In this document: positions 43,701 to 52,205 of the stretch, piece after piece | Position numbering within the stretch: the stretch's first letter is position 1 | Layout of the letters: every line of letters starts with the position of its first letter | Assembly (NCBI RefSeq): GCF_000012365.1 | Contig: NC_007650.1 | Location: 1,426,001 to 1,490,000, forward strand | Length of the DNA: 64,000 nt | Origin: Burkholderia thailandensis E264 | GTDB lineage: Bacteria > Pseudomonadota > Gammaproteobacteria > Burkholderiales > Burkholderiaceae | Reading direction: 5' to 3' | Notes under the pieces: generated by a model | Told to the model about the DNA's origin: nothing | Database searches by the model: none | Seen by the model: the letters and a program-made list of their open reading frames with translations, nothing else | Translations under genes and position numbers: made by a program

Positions 43701-44742
43701 CAACTCGAAGCGCTTCGTCGCGCGCGACGAGTGGCCCGCGTGGATCGACGAGCATGGCGCCGATCACCCGTACTCGAAGAAGATCGAGAAGATACGCGAG
43801 ATGGAGAAGGCGGGCGCGACGGTGCTCTTGCAGCAATGCGACGTCGCCGACGCGAAACGCGTCGACGCGGTGCTCGACGACGCGCGCGAGCGGCATGGCG
43901 TGATCCACAGCGTGATCCACGCGGCCGGCCGCGTCGAGAACGGCATGATCGACAACAAGGACGTCCGCCACTTCGAGACGGTGTTCGAGGCGAAGGTGTA
44001 CGGCACCTACAACCTGCTGTCGTACCTGAAGCGCCATCCGGTGACGAAGGTGATCCTCTGCTCGAGCATGAACTCGATCATCGGCGGGCTCGGGCAGATC
44101 GACAACGCGGCGGCCAACGCGTTCGTCGACGCGGTCGCGCAAACCTCGCTCGCGGCGTCGCTCGGCGACATCTGCTCGACCAACTGGGGCGCGGTCAACG
44201 CGGAGCGGCTCACGCGCCCGAACGTGCTGCCGCAGTTCGCGGACCTGAGCCGCGAGCACATGCGCAATCACATGACCGAGCGCGAGATCGCGGCGGTCTA
44301 TGACCGGATACTGCACTGGAACTTCGGGCCGCGCCTCGTCATTTCGACGATCGATTTCGATTCCGTGCTCGAGCACTGGGGCGAAGTGAGCAAGGTGACC
44401 GAGCTGGCGCGGCTGCGCCATGTCGCGGCGGAAGCGGGCGAGCAGGCGAGTGCGCGCGCGCCGGACGACGACGGCTACGCGTATCGGTCGGAGCTGCACC
44501 GTTTCGTCGAAACGAGCTGGGCGCGGATTCTCGGCGTCGCGCATGTCGACTGGGACGGCGTGCTGCTCGAGCTGGGCGCGCATTCGCTGAGCGCCGTCCA
44601 GTTCGTGTCGATGGTCAAGGACCGCTACGACGTCAGCCTGCACGCGATGATCATCTACGAAATCCGGACGTTGGGACTGCTGGTCGAGCACATCGAAACG
44701 AAGCTGCTCGAGAAGGCCGCTCAGCTTGAAGTCAGCCAATAA
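40741..44742 (+). CDS. Type I PKS module without AT, KS-KR-ACP; KR lacks Tyr
   Basis: A 1333-residue polyketide synthase starting at a GTG with GGAG eight bases upstream. The ketosynthase has TACSTSLV (cysteine near 174), HGTGTSLGDP and KTNIGHIDVAAG. The 430-720 region keeps a post-KS linker, but no GHSxG acyltransferase can be found. The ketoreductase region (about 950-1150) has the NADPH loop GGLGELG and a catalytic-type serine in CSSMNSIIGG, but the position of the essential tyrosine in GQxxYAAAN reads GQIDNAAAN, an asparagine. Reduction is therefore doubtful. The carrier reads LELGAHSLSAV (serine about 1282). Malonyl units must come from the acyltransferase of the preceding protein or another enzyme. 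The next gene starts 39 bases on. Confidence 0.9.
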   Translation: MNNLDVAIIGMSGAFPGASDVREFWRNLESGRCSLERYSEQELLDAGVDPAHLKSPKYVPVGGRMRDIECFDNEFFGISNHDARLMDPQQRVFLQLAWHAFEDAGFVPGAHPGRVGVYAGVSLNSYLHTVVFRSDEVDLDRDGQSILFGNLSDYLTTRLSYLLDLKGPSVNIQTACSTSLVAIHEACQGLLSYQADVALAGACSINVPNTRGYLYSQDSFFSPDGQVRAFDEQAAGTVFSNGAGLVVLKRLEDALRDNDQIYAVLKASAVNNDGSDKVGYAAPSVSGQSAVIRDALHACEIRPEQIQYVETHGTGTSLGDPIEIAALTQAYAADRRRGAAHRPAKCAIGSVKTNIGHIDVAAGVAGVIKTALALRHKTLPASLGFEKANPRLGLENGPFYVNDRTQPWASDTLRVAAVSSFGIGGTNAHAILEEAPVQDPLPATKPAYCLTLSARTAQSLEALRGSYLAFLSGDDLPSFADLCFTSNVGRKPFAHRIAIAASGAADAARRLADATAATSDGQPHRIVVSTPAADANATWQAICGGDIDPREPLFEAADRYSAAELVAAYAALLVAQLRRLGLAAALRQPAHLPDSLVELLAPRRDDPLRELIAQAPADASQSDYPLTLSAESELRIGTRVHALGAPSLRGRFVAELLAAGWAAGVPVDWASFHADEARRKTSLPAYAFAKKALWLSTATEAERRNRKIEDIGQWFYKPTWRETAALAARTRRADEPADASVLVFSADRAHRLAAPWAAAARCLYVVPGAGFGELSDDTYCIDPASEGDYQRLIETLAARGRLPRRVVHAWLAAEAAWDGTPANFANCQTLGLFSLIFFARSLNRVTVGSAACSIVVAASQMAALTPREEVNPDKATVLGISRTLQKEYPFIDCRIVDIASHELFGATDSAAQLGLEFLEPLTPENEIVVLRGARRWQTTYQRFAVPAKCEPDVQARGVYVIFGGLGELGLNVAAHLASRAPCTLLLVNSKRFVARDEWPAWIDEHGADHPYSKKIEKIREMEKAGATVLLQQCDVADAKRVDAVLDDARERHGVIHSVIHAAGRVENGMIDNKDVRHFETVFEAKVYGTYNLLSYLKRHPVTKVILCSSMNSIIGGLGQIDNAAANAFVDAVAQTSLAASLGDICSTNWGAVNAERLTRPNVLPQFADLSREHMRNHMTEREIAAVYDRILHWNFGPRLVISTIDFDSVLEHWGEVSKVTELARLRHVAAEAGEQASARAPDDDGYAYRSELHRFVETSWARILGVAHVDWDGVLLELGAHSLSAVQFVSMVKDRYDVSLHAMIIYEIRTLGLLVEHIETKLLEKAAQLEVSQ

Positions 44743-44781
44743 CACCATGAACACGACTTTCGAATTTGATGGAGCCCAGCC

Positions 44782-47700
44782 ATGACCCACTCTGTTTTCG
44801 CACGGTTCGAGCAAGTGTGCCGCAGCAGTCCGCAAGCGGTCGCGTTGGAGAGCGGCGAGCGCCGTCTCACGTACGCGCAGTTGCATGACATGGTCGCGTC
44901 GATCGGCGCGCGTCTCGCCGCGGCGGGCGTGACGCCCGGCGCGCTGCTCGGCATCTTCCTGCCGCGCGACGTGCGGCTGCCGGCCGCGCTTCTGGCGTCG
45001 CTCGGCAGCGGCGCCGTGTACGTGCCGCTCACCGAGAAATATCCGCCCGAGCGCCTGCGCGAGATCATCGAGACGCACGGCATCGAGCACGTCGTCACGA
45101 CCGATGCGCTCGCGTCGCAATTGCCCGCGTCGTGCGGCAAGATCGTGCTGCCCGCCGAAGGCTTCGAGAAGGCCGACTGGCTGCCCGCCGCCGTGCGCCC
45201 GCAGAACGCGCCCGTCTACGTCGTGTTCACGTCCGGCTCGACGGGCACGCCCAAGGGCGTGCTGATCGGCGAGCGCAATCTCGGCAATCTGATCGACTGG
45301 TATCGCGCGGCCTTCAGCGCCGAGCAGCGGCGCTCGGTGCTCGCGTCGACGCAGATCACGTTCGACCTGTCGGTGTTCGAGCTGATCTGCACGCTTTGCA
45401 CGGGCAGCAAGGTCGTGATCGTCGAGAACGTGCTGCAACTGCTCGACGACGGCGCGCCGTGCGACGTGAGCCTGATCAACACGGTGCCGTCGGCGGCGCG
45501 GGAGCTGGTGCGTCACCGCAAGTTCCCGGCGGCGGCGCGCGTCGTGAATCTGGCGGGCGAGGCGCTGTATCAGGATCTCGTCGACGATATCTACGAAACG
45601 GCGCCGCAGGTCGAGCAGGTGTTCAACCTGTACGGCCCGTCCGAGGACACCACGTATTCGACGGGCCACGCGGTGCCGCGCCGCGCCGCGAGCCGCACGG
45701 TCAGCATCGGCCGCTCGCTGCCGGGCAAGCACGCGCACATCCTGGCGGACGATCTGACGCCCGTCGCGCCCGGCGAGGTCGGCGAGATCTGCCTGAGCGG
45801 CGAAGGCGTCGCGCTCGGCTATCTGAACGACGCGAAGCTGACGGCCGAAAAATTTCCGACGATCGGGCACGGCCCGCTCGCCGGGCAGCGCATCTACCGC
45901 ACGGGCGACCTCGGCAGCTTCGACGGCGACGGCCTGCTGCGCTATCTCGGGCGCGCGGACCGCCAGGTGAAGGTGCGCGGCGTGCGGATCGAGCCGGGCG
46001 AGATCGAGGTCGCGCTGCGCAGCATCGAAGGCATTGCGGATGCGGCGGTGGTGAAGGTCGTCGATGCGGCGAACAACGATCAGTTGGTCGCGCTCGTCGT
46101 CGCGCAGCCGTCAGCCCCGAGCGCGAACGACGTGCTGGACCGGCTGCAAACGCTGATCCCGGCGTACATGGTGCCGTCGCGCGTCGAGCTGATCGACGCG
46201 ATTCCGCTGAACGGCAACGGCAAGACCGATCGCACGAAGCTCGAGCAGATCGCCGGCGCGCTGTTCGGCGCTGCGCCGAGCGCCGACGACATTCAACCGC
46301 GCGTCGCGGAGATCGTGGCGAAGCTGATGTCGCGAACGGACGTGGCGCCCGACGCCGATTTCTTCCGGATCGGCGGGAATTCGCTGCTGAGCGCGCAACT
46401 GACATTCATGCTTCAAAAGCAGTTCTCGGTGACGCTCAGCATCGCCGACGTGTTCCGCCATCGGACGATCGACGCGCTCGCGGCGATCATTCGCGAACGA
46501 TCCCAAAAGGCCGCGAAGACGGCGCCTGCGGCTGCCGGCCAACCGCCGGCGGCGACGCAGTCGACCCCCGGCAGCGCAGGCGCCGCGGACCGGATCGTAT
46601 TCGCGACGCCCGCGCAGCGCGGGATCTGGCTGCTCGAAAACAGCCCCGGCGGCCGGGCGGTGTCGAACGCGCCGCTCGTGTTCGATTACGCGGGCACGCT
46701 CGACCGCGCGCTGCTCGAGCGATGCGTGGCGCAACTGCTCGAGCGCCATGCGATCCTGCGCAGCAACTACGTGTGGGAGGACGGCAGCCTGCGGATCAAG
46801 TGCAACGCGCGCGCGTCGTTTCGCATCGAGTCGGTCGATCTCGGATCGCAGACGCCCGACGCGCAACGGGCGAAGGCGGGCGAGCTGGTCGCGCGGGAGG
46901 TGATGCGCCCGTTCGATCTGCGGCGCGATCCGATGCTGCGCGTGACCGATATCGCGTTCGGCGAGCGCGCCGGACAACTGGTGTTCGTGTTCCACCACAT
47001 CGCGGTCGACGATCGGGCGCTGAACATCGTGTTCTCCGAATTGCAGCGGCTCTACAACGCGGGCGGGGACCCGACGGCGATCGGCGCCGCGCCCGCCCGG
47101 CAGTTCGCCGACTACGCGGCGGCGGCGCGCGATGCGAACGCGCGGCTCGGCGCGAATCTCGATTACTGGCGGCACAAGCTGGCCGATTACCGCGGCGCGA
47201 CGCCGTATCTGGTCGACGCGCAGGCGAAGCCCGCGTCGCGGTTCGCCGGGCGGCTCCATTTCCATAGCGTCGCGCAGGACGTGAGCCGGAACCTCGAAGC
47301 GGGCGCCGCGCGCCGCGGGCTCACGCCGTTCGCGCTGTTCGCGGCCGCCGTCGCGTGCATCGTGCACCGCGCGTCCGGCAGCGACGACGTGACGATCGGC
47401 ACGTTCTTCTCGAATCGCGATCACTTCCAGGACAACGAGCTCGTCGGCTTCTTCGTCAATACGCTGCCGCTGCGCATGCGAATCGATTCCGGCTGGGATG
47501 TCGATCAGCTCGCGCAGGCGGTGTCGGCGACGCTCGCGGACGCGCATTCGCATCGCGACGTGGCGACCGAGGACGTGTTCGACGCATTGCGGATCAACAA
47601 CACGCTGCGCCGCGCGGCGTTCCGGGTGATGGTCAACCTCGAGCCCGAGCAGGCGGAGGTGCTGACGATGGGCGCGCTGACGGCCCGCCGGGCGCTGCTC

Positions 47701-48216
47701 GACCGGCATGTCGCGAAGTACGACTTGCTCTTCTCGTTGCGCAAGGAGGACGGGGACTATCGCGTGCTCGTCGAATACAACACGGATCTCTACGACGGCG
47801 ACGTCATTGCGAGGGTCTGCGCGAATCTCGACCGGGCGCTCGCGGCGCTGACGGGCGCGACGCGCGAGCGGCTCGCCGCGATTGCGCTGCCGAATCCGCT
47901 CGAGCCCGGCGAGCCGGGCGGCGAGGCCGCCGATGCGAAGCCGAAGGCGGCCGCCGACCTCGATCTGCGCGCGGTGGTTCGCGACATCTGGGCGAGCGAG
48001 GTCGGCAACCGGACGTTCGGCGACGACGAGAACTTCTTCGACGTCGGCGGCAGCTCGCTCAAGATCATGACGGTCTACGAAAAGCTGTCGAGCTTCCTGA
48101 AGGACAACGGCTTCGAGAAGGAAATCGACATCGTCGATCTGTTCGAGCACGTGACCGTCGCGACGCTGACCGATTTCCTCGGGGAATTGATCGAACATGA
48201 CGCACTCGCACAGTGA
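44782..48216 (+). CDS. NRPS, A-T-C-T, alanine-type code
   Basis: A 1144-residue synthetase. The adenylation domain (1-500) has VFTSGSTGTPKG and YGPSEDTTY; the code reads DLFNVLLTYK, close to an alanine code (DLFNNALTYK). The first carrier has FFRIGGNSL (serine about 534). The condensation domain (about 590-1020) has HHIAVDD, where the final glycine of HHxxxDG is aspartate; both histidines remain. A second carrier, FFDVGGSSL (serine about 1091), ends the protein. The A-T-C-T order with only one A domain means one carrier must be loaded from elsewhere. Alanine is a known building block of bactobolin, supporting the assignment. Its end overlaps the next gene by 20 bases. Confidence 0.9.
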   Translation: MTHSVFARFEQVCRSSPQAVALESGERRLTYAQLHDMVASIGARLAAAGVTPGALLGIFLPRDVRLPAALLASLGSGAVYVPLTEKYPPERLREIIETHGIEHVVTTDALASQLPASCGKIVLPAEGFEKADWLPAAVRPQNAPVYVVFTSGSTGTPKGVLIGERNLGNLIDWYRAAFSAEQRRSVLASTQITFDLSVFELICTLCTGSKVVIVENVLQLLDDGAPCDVSLINTVPSAARELVRHRKFPAAARVVNLAGEALYQDLVDDIYETAPQVEQVFNLYGPSEDTTYSTGHAVPRRAASRTVSIGRSLPGKHAHILADDLTPVAPGEVGEICLSGEGVALGYLNDAKLTAEKFPTIGHGPLAGQRIYRTGDLGSFDGDGLLRYLGRADRQVKVRGVRIEPGEIEVALRSIEGIADAAVVKVVDAANNDQLVALVVAQPSAPSANDVLDRLQTLIPAYMVPSRVELIDAIPLNGNGKTDRTKLEQIAGALFGAAPSADDIQPRVAEIVAKLMSRTDVAPDADFFRIGGNSLLSAQLTFMLQKQFSVTLSIADVFRHRTIDALAAIIRERSQKAAKTAPAAAGQPPAATQSTPGSAGAADRIVFATPAQRGIWLLENSPGGRAVSNAPLVFDYAGTLDRALLERCVAQLLERHAILRSNYVWEDGSLRIKCNARASFRIESVDLGSQTPDAQRAKAGELVAREVMRPFDLRRDPMLRVTDIAFGERAGQLVFVFHHIAVDDRALNIVFSELQRLYNAGGDPTAIGAAPARQFADYAAAARDANARLGANLDYWRHKLADYRGATPYLVDAQAKPASRFAGRLHFHSVAQDVSRNLEAGAARRGLTPFALFAAAVACIVHRASGSDDVTIGTFFSNRDHFQDNELVGFFVNTLPLRMRIDSGWDVDQLAQAVSATLADAHSHRDVATEDVFDALRINNTLRRAAFRVMVNLEPEQAEVLTMGALTARRALLDRHVAKYDLLFSLRKEDGDYRVLVEYNTDLYDGDVIARVCANLDRALAALTGATRERLAAIALPNPLEPGEPGGEAADAKPKAAADLDLRAVVRDIWASEVGNRTFGDDENFFDVGGSSLKIMTVYEKLSSFLKDNGFEKEIDIVDLFEHVTVATLTDFLGELIEHDALAQ

Positions 48217-50596
48217 CGTGGGCGCGCGCCCTTCCGGCGCGCCGGAGGGCCGCCCGATGGACATCGCGATCGTCGGCGTGAGCGCGCGCGTGCCGGGCGC
48301 GCGCGACGTCGACGCGCTGTGGTCGCTGCTGATGTCGGGCGGCGACGGGCTCACGACGTTCGAGCCGCACGAGCTCGCGGCCGAGCTCGCGCCGCTCGGC
48401 GATGCCGAGCGGGCGCGCTACGTTCCGCGGCGGGGCGTGCTCGACGGCATCGAAGCGTGCGACGCGGGCTTCTTCAACCTGTCGGCGGCGGAGGCGACGC
48501 TGCTCGATCCGCAGCATCGCGTGCTGATGGAGCTTGTATGGGAGGCGCTCGAGGACGCGGGCGCGGCCGATTGCGCGGGGCGCAACGTCGGCGTGTTCAC
48601 GACGTCGGGGCTGAGCCACTACCTGATCAAGCATCTGCTGCCCGACCCGGCGATCAGCGAGCGGCACGGGCAGTTGCAACTGCTGATGCTCAACGACAAG
48701 GATTTTCTCGCAACCCGCATCGCGTACTTCCTGAACGTGCACGGGCCCGCCGTCAACGTGCAGACCGGGTGCTCCAGCTCGCTCGTCGCGCTGCACTATG
48801 CGTGCCTGTCGCTGCTGCGGCGCGATTGCGAAATGGCCGTCGTCGGCGGCGTGTCGATCGCGCTGCCGCAGCAGGCGGGCTACGTGTTCTCGGAGAACAT
48901 GATCGGCTCGCGCGACGGCTTTTGCCGCGCGTTCGACAGCGACGCGTCGGGCACCGTGCGCGGCAACGGCGCGTGCGCGGTCGTGCTCAAGCCGCTCGCC
49001 GAGGCGCTCGCGGACCGCGATCCGGTGTGGGCGGTGATCAAGGGCACGGCGCTCAACAACGACGGGCGCGACAAGGTCGGGTTCACCGCGCCGAGCCCGA
49101 AGTGGCAGGCGGACGTGATCGATGCCGTCTATCGCCGAAGCGGCGTCGCGCTCGACGACGTCGATTTCGTCGAAGCGCACGGCACGGGCACACCGCTCGG
49201 CGATCCGATCGAGGCGAGGGCGATCAATCAGGTGTTCGCGCGCGCGGGCGCGCGCCGGCCGCGTTATCTCGGCGCGCTGAAAACCCAGATCGGGCATCTG
49301 GATACGGCGGCGGGCCTCGCCGGGTTGATCAAGCTGTGCGTTGCGCTGCGAAACGGCACGATTCCGCCGACCTCGCACTTTCGAACATTGAATCCGCGCA
49401 TCTCGCTCGACGATTCGCAGTTCACGATCAACACCGAGCCCGTCGCGTGGCCCAGACGCGACGCGCCGCGATACGCCGCGCTCAGTTCGTTCGGCATCGG
49501 CGGCACCAACGCGCACGTGGTCGTCGCGGACGCGCCGGCGGGCGAGCGGGCACCGGCGGCGGGAAGTGCGGCAAGCGTGGAAAGCGCCGAAAGCGGCCCG
49601 CATCTGATCGTCGTGTCGGCGAAGAGCGCCGCCTCGCTCGATGCGCTGAGGAACGCCTACGCGGACGCGATCGCGGCGCTCGACGACGCGGCGCTCGCGG
49701 ATTTCGCTTACTCGACGCGCGTCGGCCGCCGCGGCTTCGAGCATCGGCTGGCCGTCTGCGCCGACGGTCGCGCGGACGCGGTCGAGCAACTGCGCGCGGC
49801 GCGCGCGCGATTCACTGCGAAGACGGTGGAGGGCGTGAGCGTCGCGGCTGCCGACGCGCCTTCGATCGCGGCGCGGCTCGGCATCGCGTCGCCCGAGCGC
49901 GCGGAACGCCCGGTTGAAGCGATCGCCGCGCGGCTCGCCGAGCTGGGCGTCGCGATCGACGCGGGCGCGGCGGTCCGGCTTGGCATTGCCGACGGCCGGC
50001 TTCACGTCGTCACGCCGGACGCGTGGTCCGAGGCGATCGACGCCGCGACGCCGGACGCCACCGGCCGCCATCTGCAGGCGGCGCTGTGGCGCGCGGGCGT
50101 GGCGGTCGATTTCGGCCGCGACACCGGCTCGGCGGCGCGCAGACGAATCCGGATTCCGACTTACCGGTTCGACCGGCAGCGACACTGGATCGACGCCCCG
50201 TGCAGCCGGCATGGCGACGGCCGCGACAGCCAGTCCGCCGGCGACGCCGCGCCGGATGCGCGGCGCCGGATGCCGCCCGCCGAGCAGCCGACGAGCCTCG
50301 TCGCGCTCGAAGCGGCGCTGCTGTCGCACTGGCGCGGCTTGCTGGGATTGCCGACGCTTCGCAGCACCGACAACGTTTTCGAGCAAGGCGCGGATTCGCT
50401 CACGGTCGCGCAGTTCGTCGCGCAACTGACGTCGGAGCGCGCGCTGCCCGTGCACGTCGTCGACTGCTACAGCGAGCCGAGCGTGGGCGGCCAGGCGCGC
50501 CTCGTCGGCGCGCGCATCGGGCTGGGCGGCCCCGCCGCGGCGGCAGCGCAAGCGAGCGCGCCGGCACCCGAAGTCGAGAGATTTGACAACCTTTAA
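48197..50596 (+). CDS. Type I PKS module without AT, KS-ACP
   Basis: A 799-residue polyketide synthase. The ketosynthase (about 20-450) has TGCSSSLV (cysteine near 192), HGTGTPLGDP and KTQIGHLDTAAG, where the usual asparagine of NIGH is glutamine. After a 250-residue linker with the post-KS motif RIRIPTYRFDRQRHWID comes a carrier domain, VFEQGADSLTVAQ (serine about 730). No acyltransferase, reductive domain or thioesterase is present. Two starts are possible: 48197, overlapping the NRPS, or the ATG at 48257, which has GGAGGG at good spacing just before MDIAIVGVSARVPG. As the last modular protein it should end the chain, so release must use a separate enzyme or happen by spontaneous cyclization. 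Confidence 0.9.
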   Translation: MTHSHSDVGARPSGAPEGRPMDIAIVGVSARVPGARDVDALWSLLMSGGDGLTTFEPHELAAELAPLGDAERARYVPRRGVLDGIEACDAGFFNLSAAEATLLDPQHRVLMELVWEALEDAGAADCAGRNVGVFTTSGLSHYLIKHLLPDPAISERHGQLQLLMLNDKDFLATRIAYFLNVHGPAVNVQTGCSSSLVALHYACLSLLRRDCEMAVVGGVSIALPQQAGYVFSENMIGSRDGFCRAFDSDASGTVRGNGACAVVLKPLAEALADRDPVWAVIKGTALNNDGRDKVGFTAPSPKWQADVIDAVYRRSGVALDDVDFVEAHGTGTPLGDPIEARAINQVFARAGARRPRYLGALKTQIGHLDTAAGLAGLIKLCVALRNGTIPPTSHFRTLNPRISLDDSQFTINTEPVAWPRRDAPRYAALSSFGIGGTNAHVVVADAPAGERAPAAGSAASVESAESGPHLIVVSAKSAASLDALRNAYADAIAALDDAALADFAYSTRVGRRGFEHRLAVCADGRADAVEQLRAARARFTAKTVEGVSVAAADAPSIAARLGIASPERAERPVEAIAARLAELGVAIDAGAAVRLGIADGRLHVVTPDAWSEAIDAATPDATGRHLQAALWRAGVAVDFGRDTGSAARRRIRIPTYRFDRQRHWIDAPCSRHGDGRDSQSAGDAAPDARRRMPPAEQPTSLVALEAALLSHWRGLLGLPTLRSTDNVFEQGADSLTVAQFVAQLTSERALPVHVVDCYSEPSVGGQARLVGARIGLGGPAAAAAQASAPAPEVERFDNL

Positions 50597-50608
50597 AGCG
50601 AGATTGCA

Positions 50609-52201
50609 GTGACGAGCCAATATTTCCTCAAGAAGAACGTCAAGATCGAGCCGCTGGTCAATCGCTGGCACGCCAATCCGTGGCTCGTGTATCCGCCGAC
50701 GGCGGCTTATCTGATGCGGCATCACCTGGACATCATGACGTCGTTCGTCAAGCACGCGGCGCTGCACGAGAAGGCGGCCGGGAGCCGGAAGATTCGCGGC
50801 GGACCGTTCGTGCAGGGACTCGGCGCGGACGACGTGCCGGCGATGGAGGCGCTGATCGAGGCGACGCGGCGAGACGGCGCCCATCTGTTCGGGCTCGCCG
50901 ACGATCTCGACGCGCTGCGCGCGGCGCTCGGCGCGGCCGACGGCCATAGCCTCGTTCCGTTCTACGAACAGGTGCCGCCTCGCTTGCGCGGGATGGTCGA
51001 GCTCGCGTATCAGGCGGGCAACCACGCATATGCGCGGCTCATGGAAGGGCTGTACTACGACGCATACGACACGAGCGCGCTGCAGTCGTTCGCGCTGGCG
51101 CCGCTGTGGGACGACAGCCGGCCGTTCTGCCTCAGCACGCCGCGGCTCGACACGAGCGGCGACGTGCTGCTCGACATTCCGTTCGCGGACCCGCTCGCGG
51201 TCGCGCTGACGGCGTCGCGCCGCAACGGCCTCACGCCCGCGCAATTCGAGGCGATTCTCGATCGCCGCTCGAAGGGCACGCGCGCCGACGCCGTCGCCGC
51301 GCTCTTCTCGGACGCCGCGCCGGAGCACCGCCCGGCCGAAGCGCACGAGCCGCGCGTGCGCTACTTCGGCCACGCGTGCGTGCTCGTGCAGACCGGCACG
51401 GAAAACCTGCTGTTCGATCCGCTGATCAGCTACCCGTTTCCCGGCCAGTCGCCGCGCTTCACGTTCGACGATTTGCCCGACGTGATCGACTACGTCGTGA
51501 TCACCCATTCGCATCACGATCACTTCGTGCTCGAGACGCTGCTGCAGATCCGCGATCGCGTGAAGACGATCGTCGTGCCGCAGAACACGCACGGGCAACT
51601 GATGGACCCGTCGCTCAAGCACGCGGCGCACGCGCTCGGATTCGAGAACGTCATCATGATGAGCGAGTTCGACACGCTCAAGCTCGGCGGCGGCAAGCTG
51701 CACGCGGTGCCGTTCCTCGGCGAGCACGGCGATCTCGACATCCGCAGCAAGCTCGGGTTTCTCGTCGAGGCGGGCGATCGGCGCGTGCTGATGGTCGCGG
51801 ACAGCAACAATCTCGACGACAGGCTGTACGAACACATCCGCCGCCGCTACGGCAAGGTCGACCTGCTGTTCATCGGCATGGAGTGCGAGGGCGCGCCGGT
51901 GTCGTGGCTGTACGGGCCGATGCTGAACACGAAGCTCGCGCGATCGATGGACGACAGCCGGCGTCTCAACGGCTCCGGCTCCAGCGCCGGCTTCCGGCTG
52001 GCCGAGATCGTCGGCGCGGATCGCGTGTTCATCTATGCGATGGCACAGGAGCCGTGGCTCACGTTCATCAGCAGCCTCGAATACGACGAGAGCTCGTTCG
52101 CGATGCGCGAGGCGAGAAAGATGATCGACGCGTGCAGGCAGGCGAACGTCGACGCGTGCCTGCTCAACGGCTGCGTCGACATTCCGTTGCGCGCGCGGTG
52201 A
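50609..52201 (+). CDS. CmlA-like diiron beta-hydroxylase (metallo-beta-lactamase fold)
   Basis: A 530-residue protein matching the size and layout of CmlA, the enzyme that beta-hydroxylates a carrier-bound amino acid in chloramphenicol synthesis. An N-terminal helical domain is followed by a metallo-beta-lactamase fold with H300-S-H302-H-D304-H305, almost the same positions as the metal ligands of CmlA. Later conserved segments are GEHGDLDI, MVADSNNLDD and GMECEGAPVSW. It starts at a GTG 12 bases after the PKS gene. The likely substrate is the (chlorinated) valine on a carrier protein, giving the hydroxyl that bactobolin carries next to its dichloromethyl-bearing carbon. Assignment of substrate is inference. 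Confidence 0.9.
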   Translation: MTSQYFLKKNVKIEPLVNRWHANPWLVYPPTAAYLMRHHLDIMTSFVKHAALHEKAAGSRKIRGGPFVQGLGADDVPAMEALIEATRRDGAHLFGLADDLDALRAALGAADGHSLVPFYEQVPPRLRGMVELAYQAGNHAYARLMEGLYYDAYDTSALQSFALAPLWDDSRPFCLSTPRLDTSGDVLLDIPFADPLAVALTASRRNGLTPAQFEAILDRRSKGTRADAVAALFSDAAPEHRPAEAHEPRVRYFGHACVLVQTGTENLLFDPLISYPFPGQSPRFTFDDLPDVIDYVVITHSHHDHFVLETLLQIRDRVKTIVVPQNTHGQLMDPSLKHAAHALGFENVIMMSEFDTLKLGGGKLHAVPFLGEHGDLDIRSKLGFLVEAGDRRVLMVADSNNLDDRLYEHIRRRYGKVDLLFIGMECEGAPVSWLYGPMLNTKLARSMDDSRRLNGSGSSAGFRLAEIVGADRVFIYAMAQEPWLTFISSLEYDESSFAMREARKMIDACRQANVDACLLNGCVDIPLRAR

Positions 52202-52205
52202 CCGG

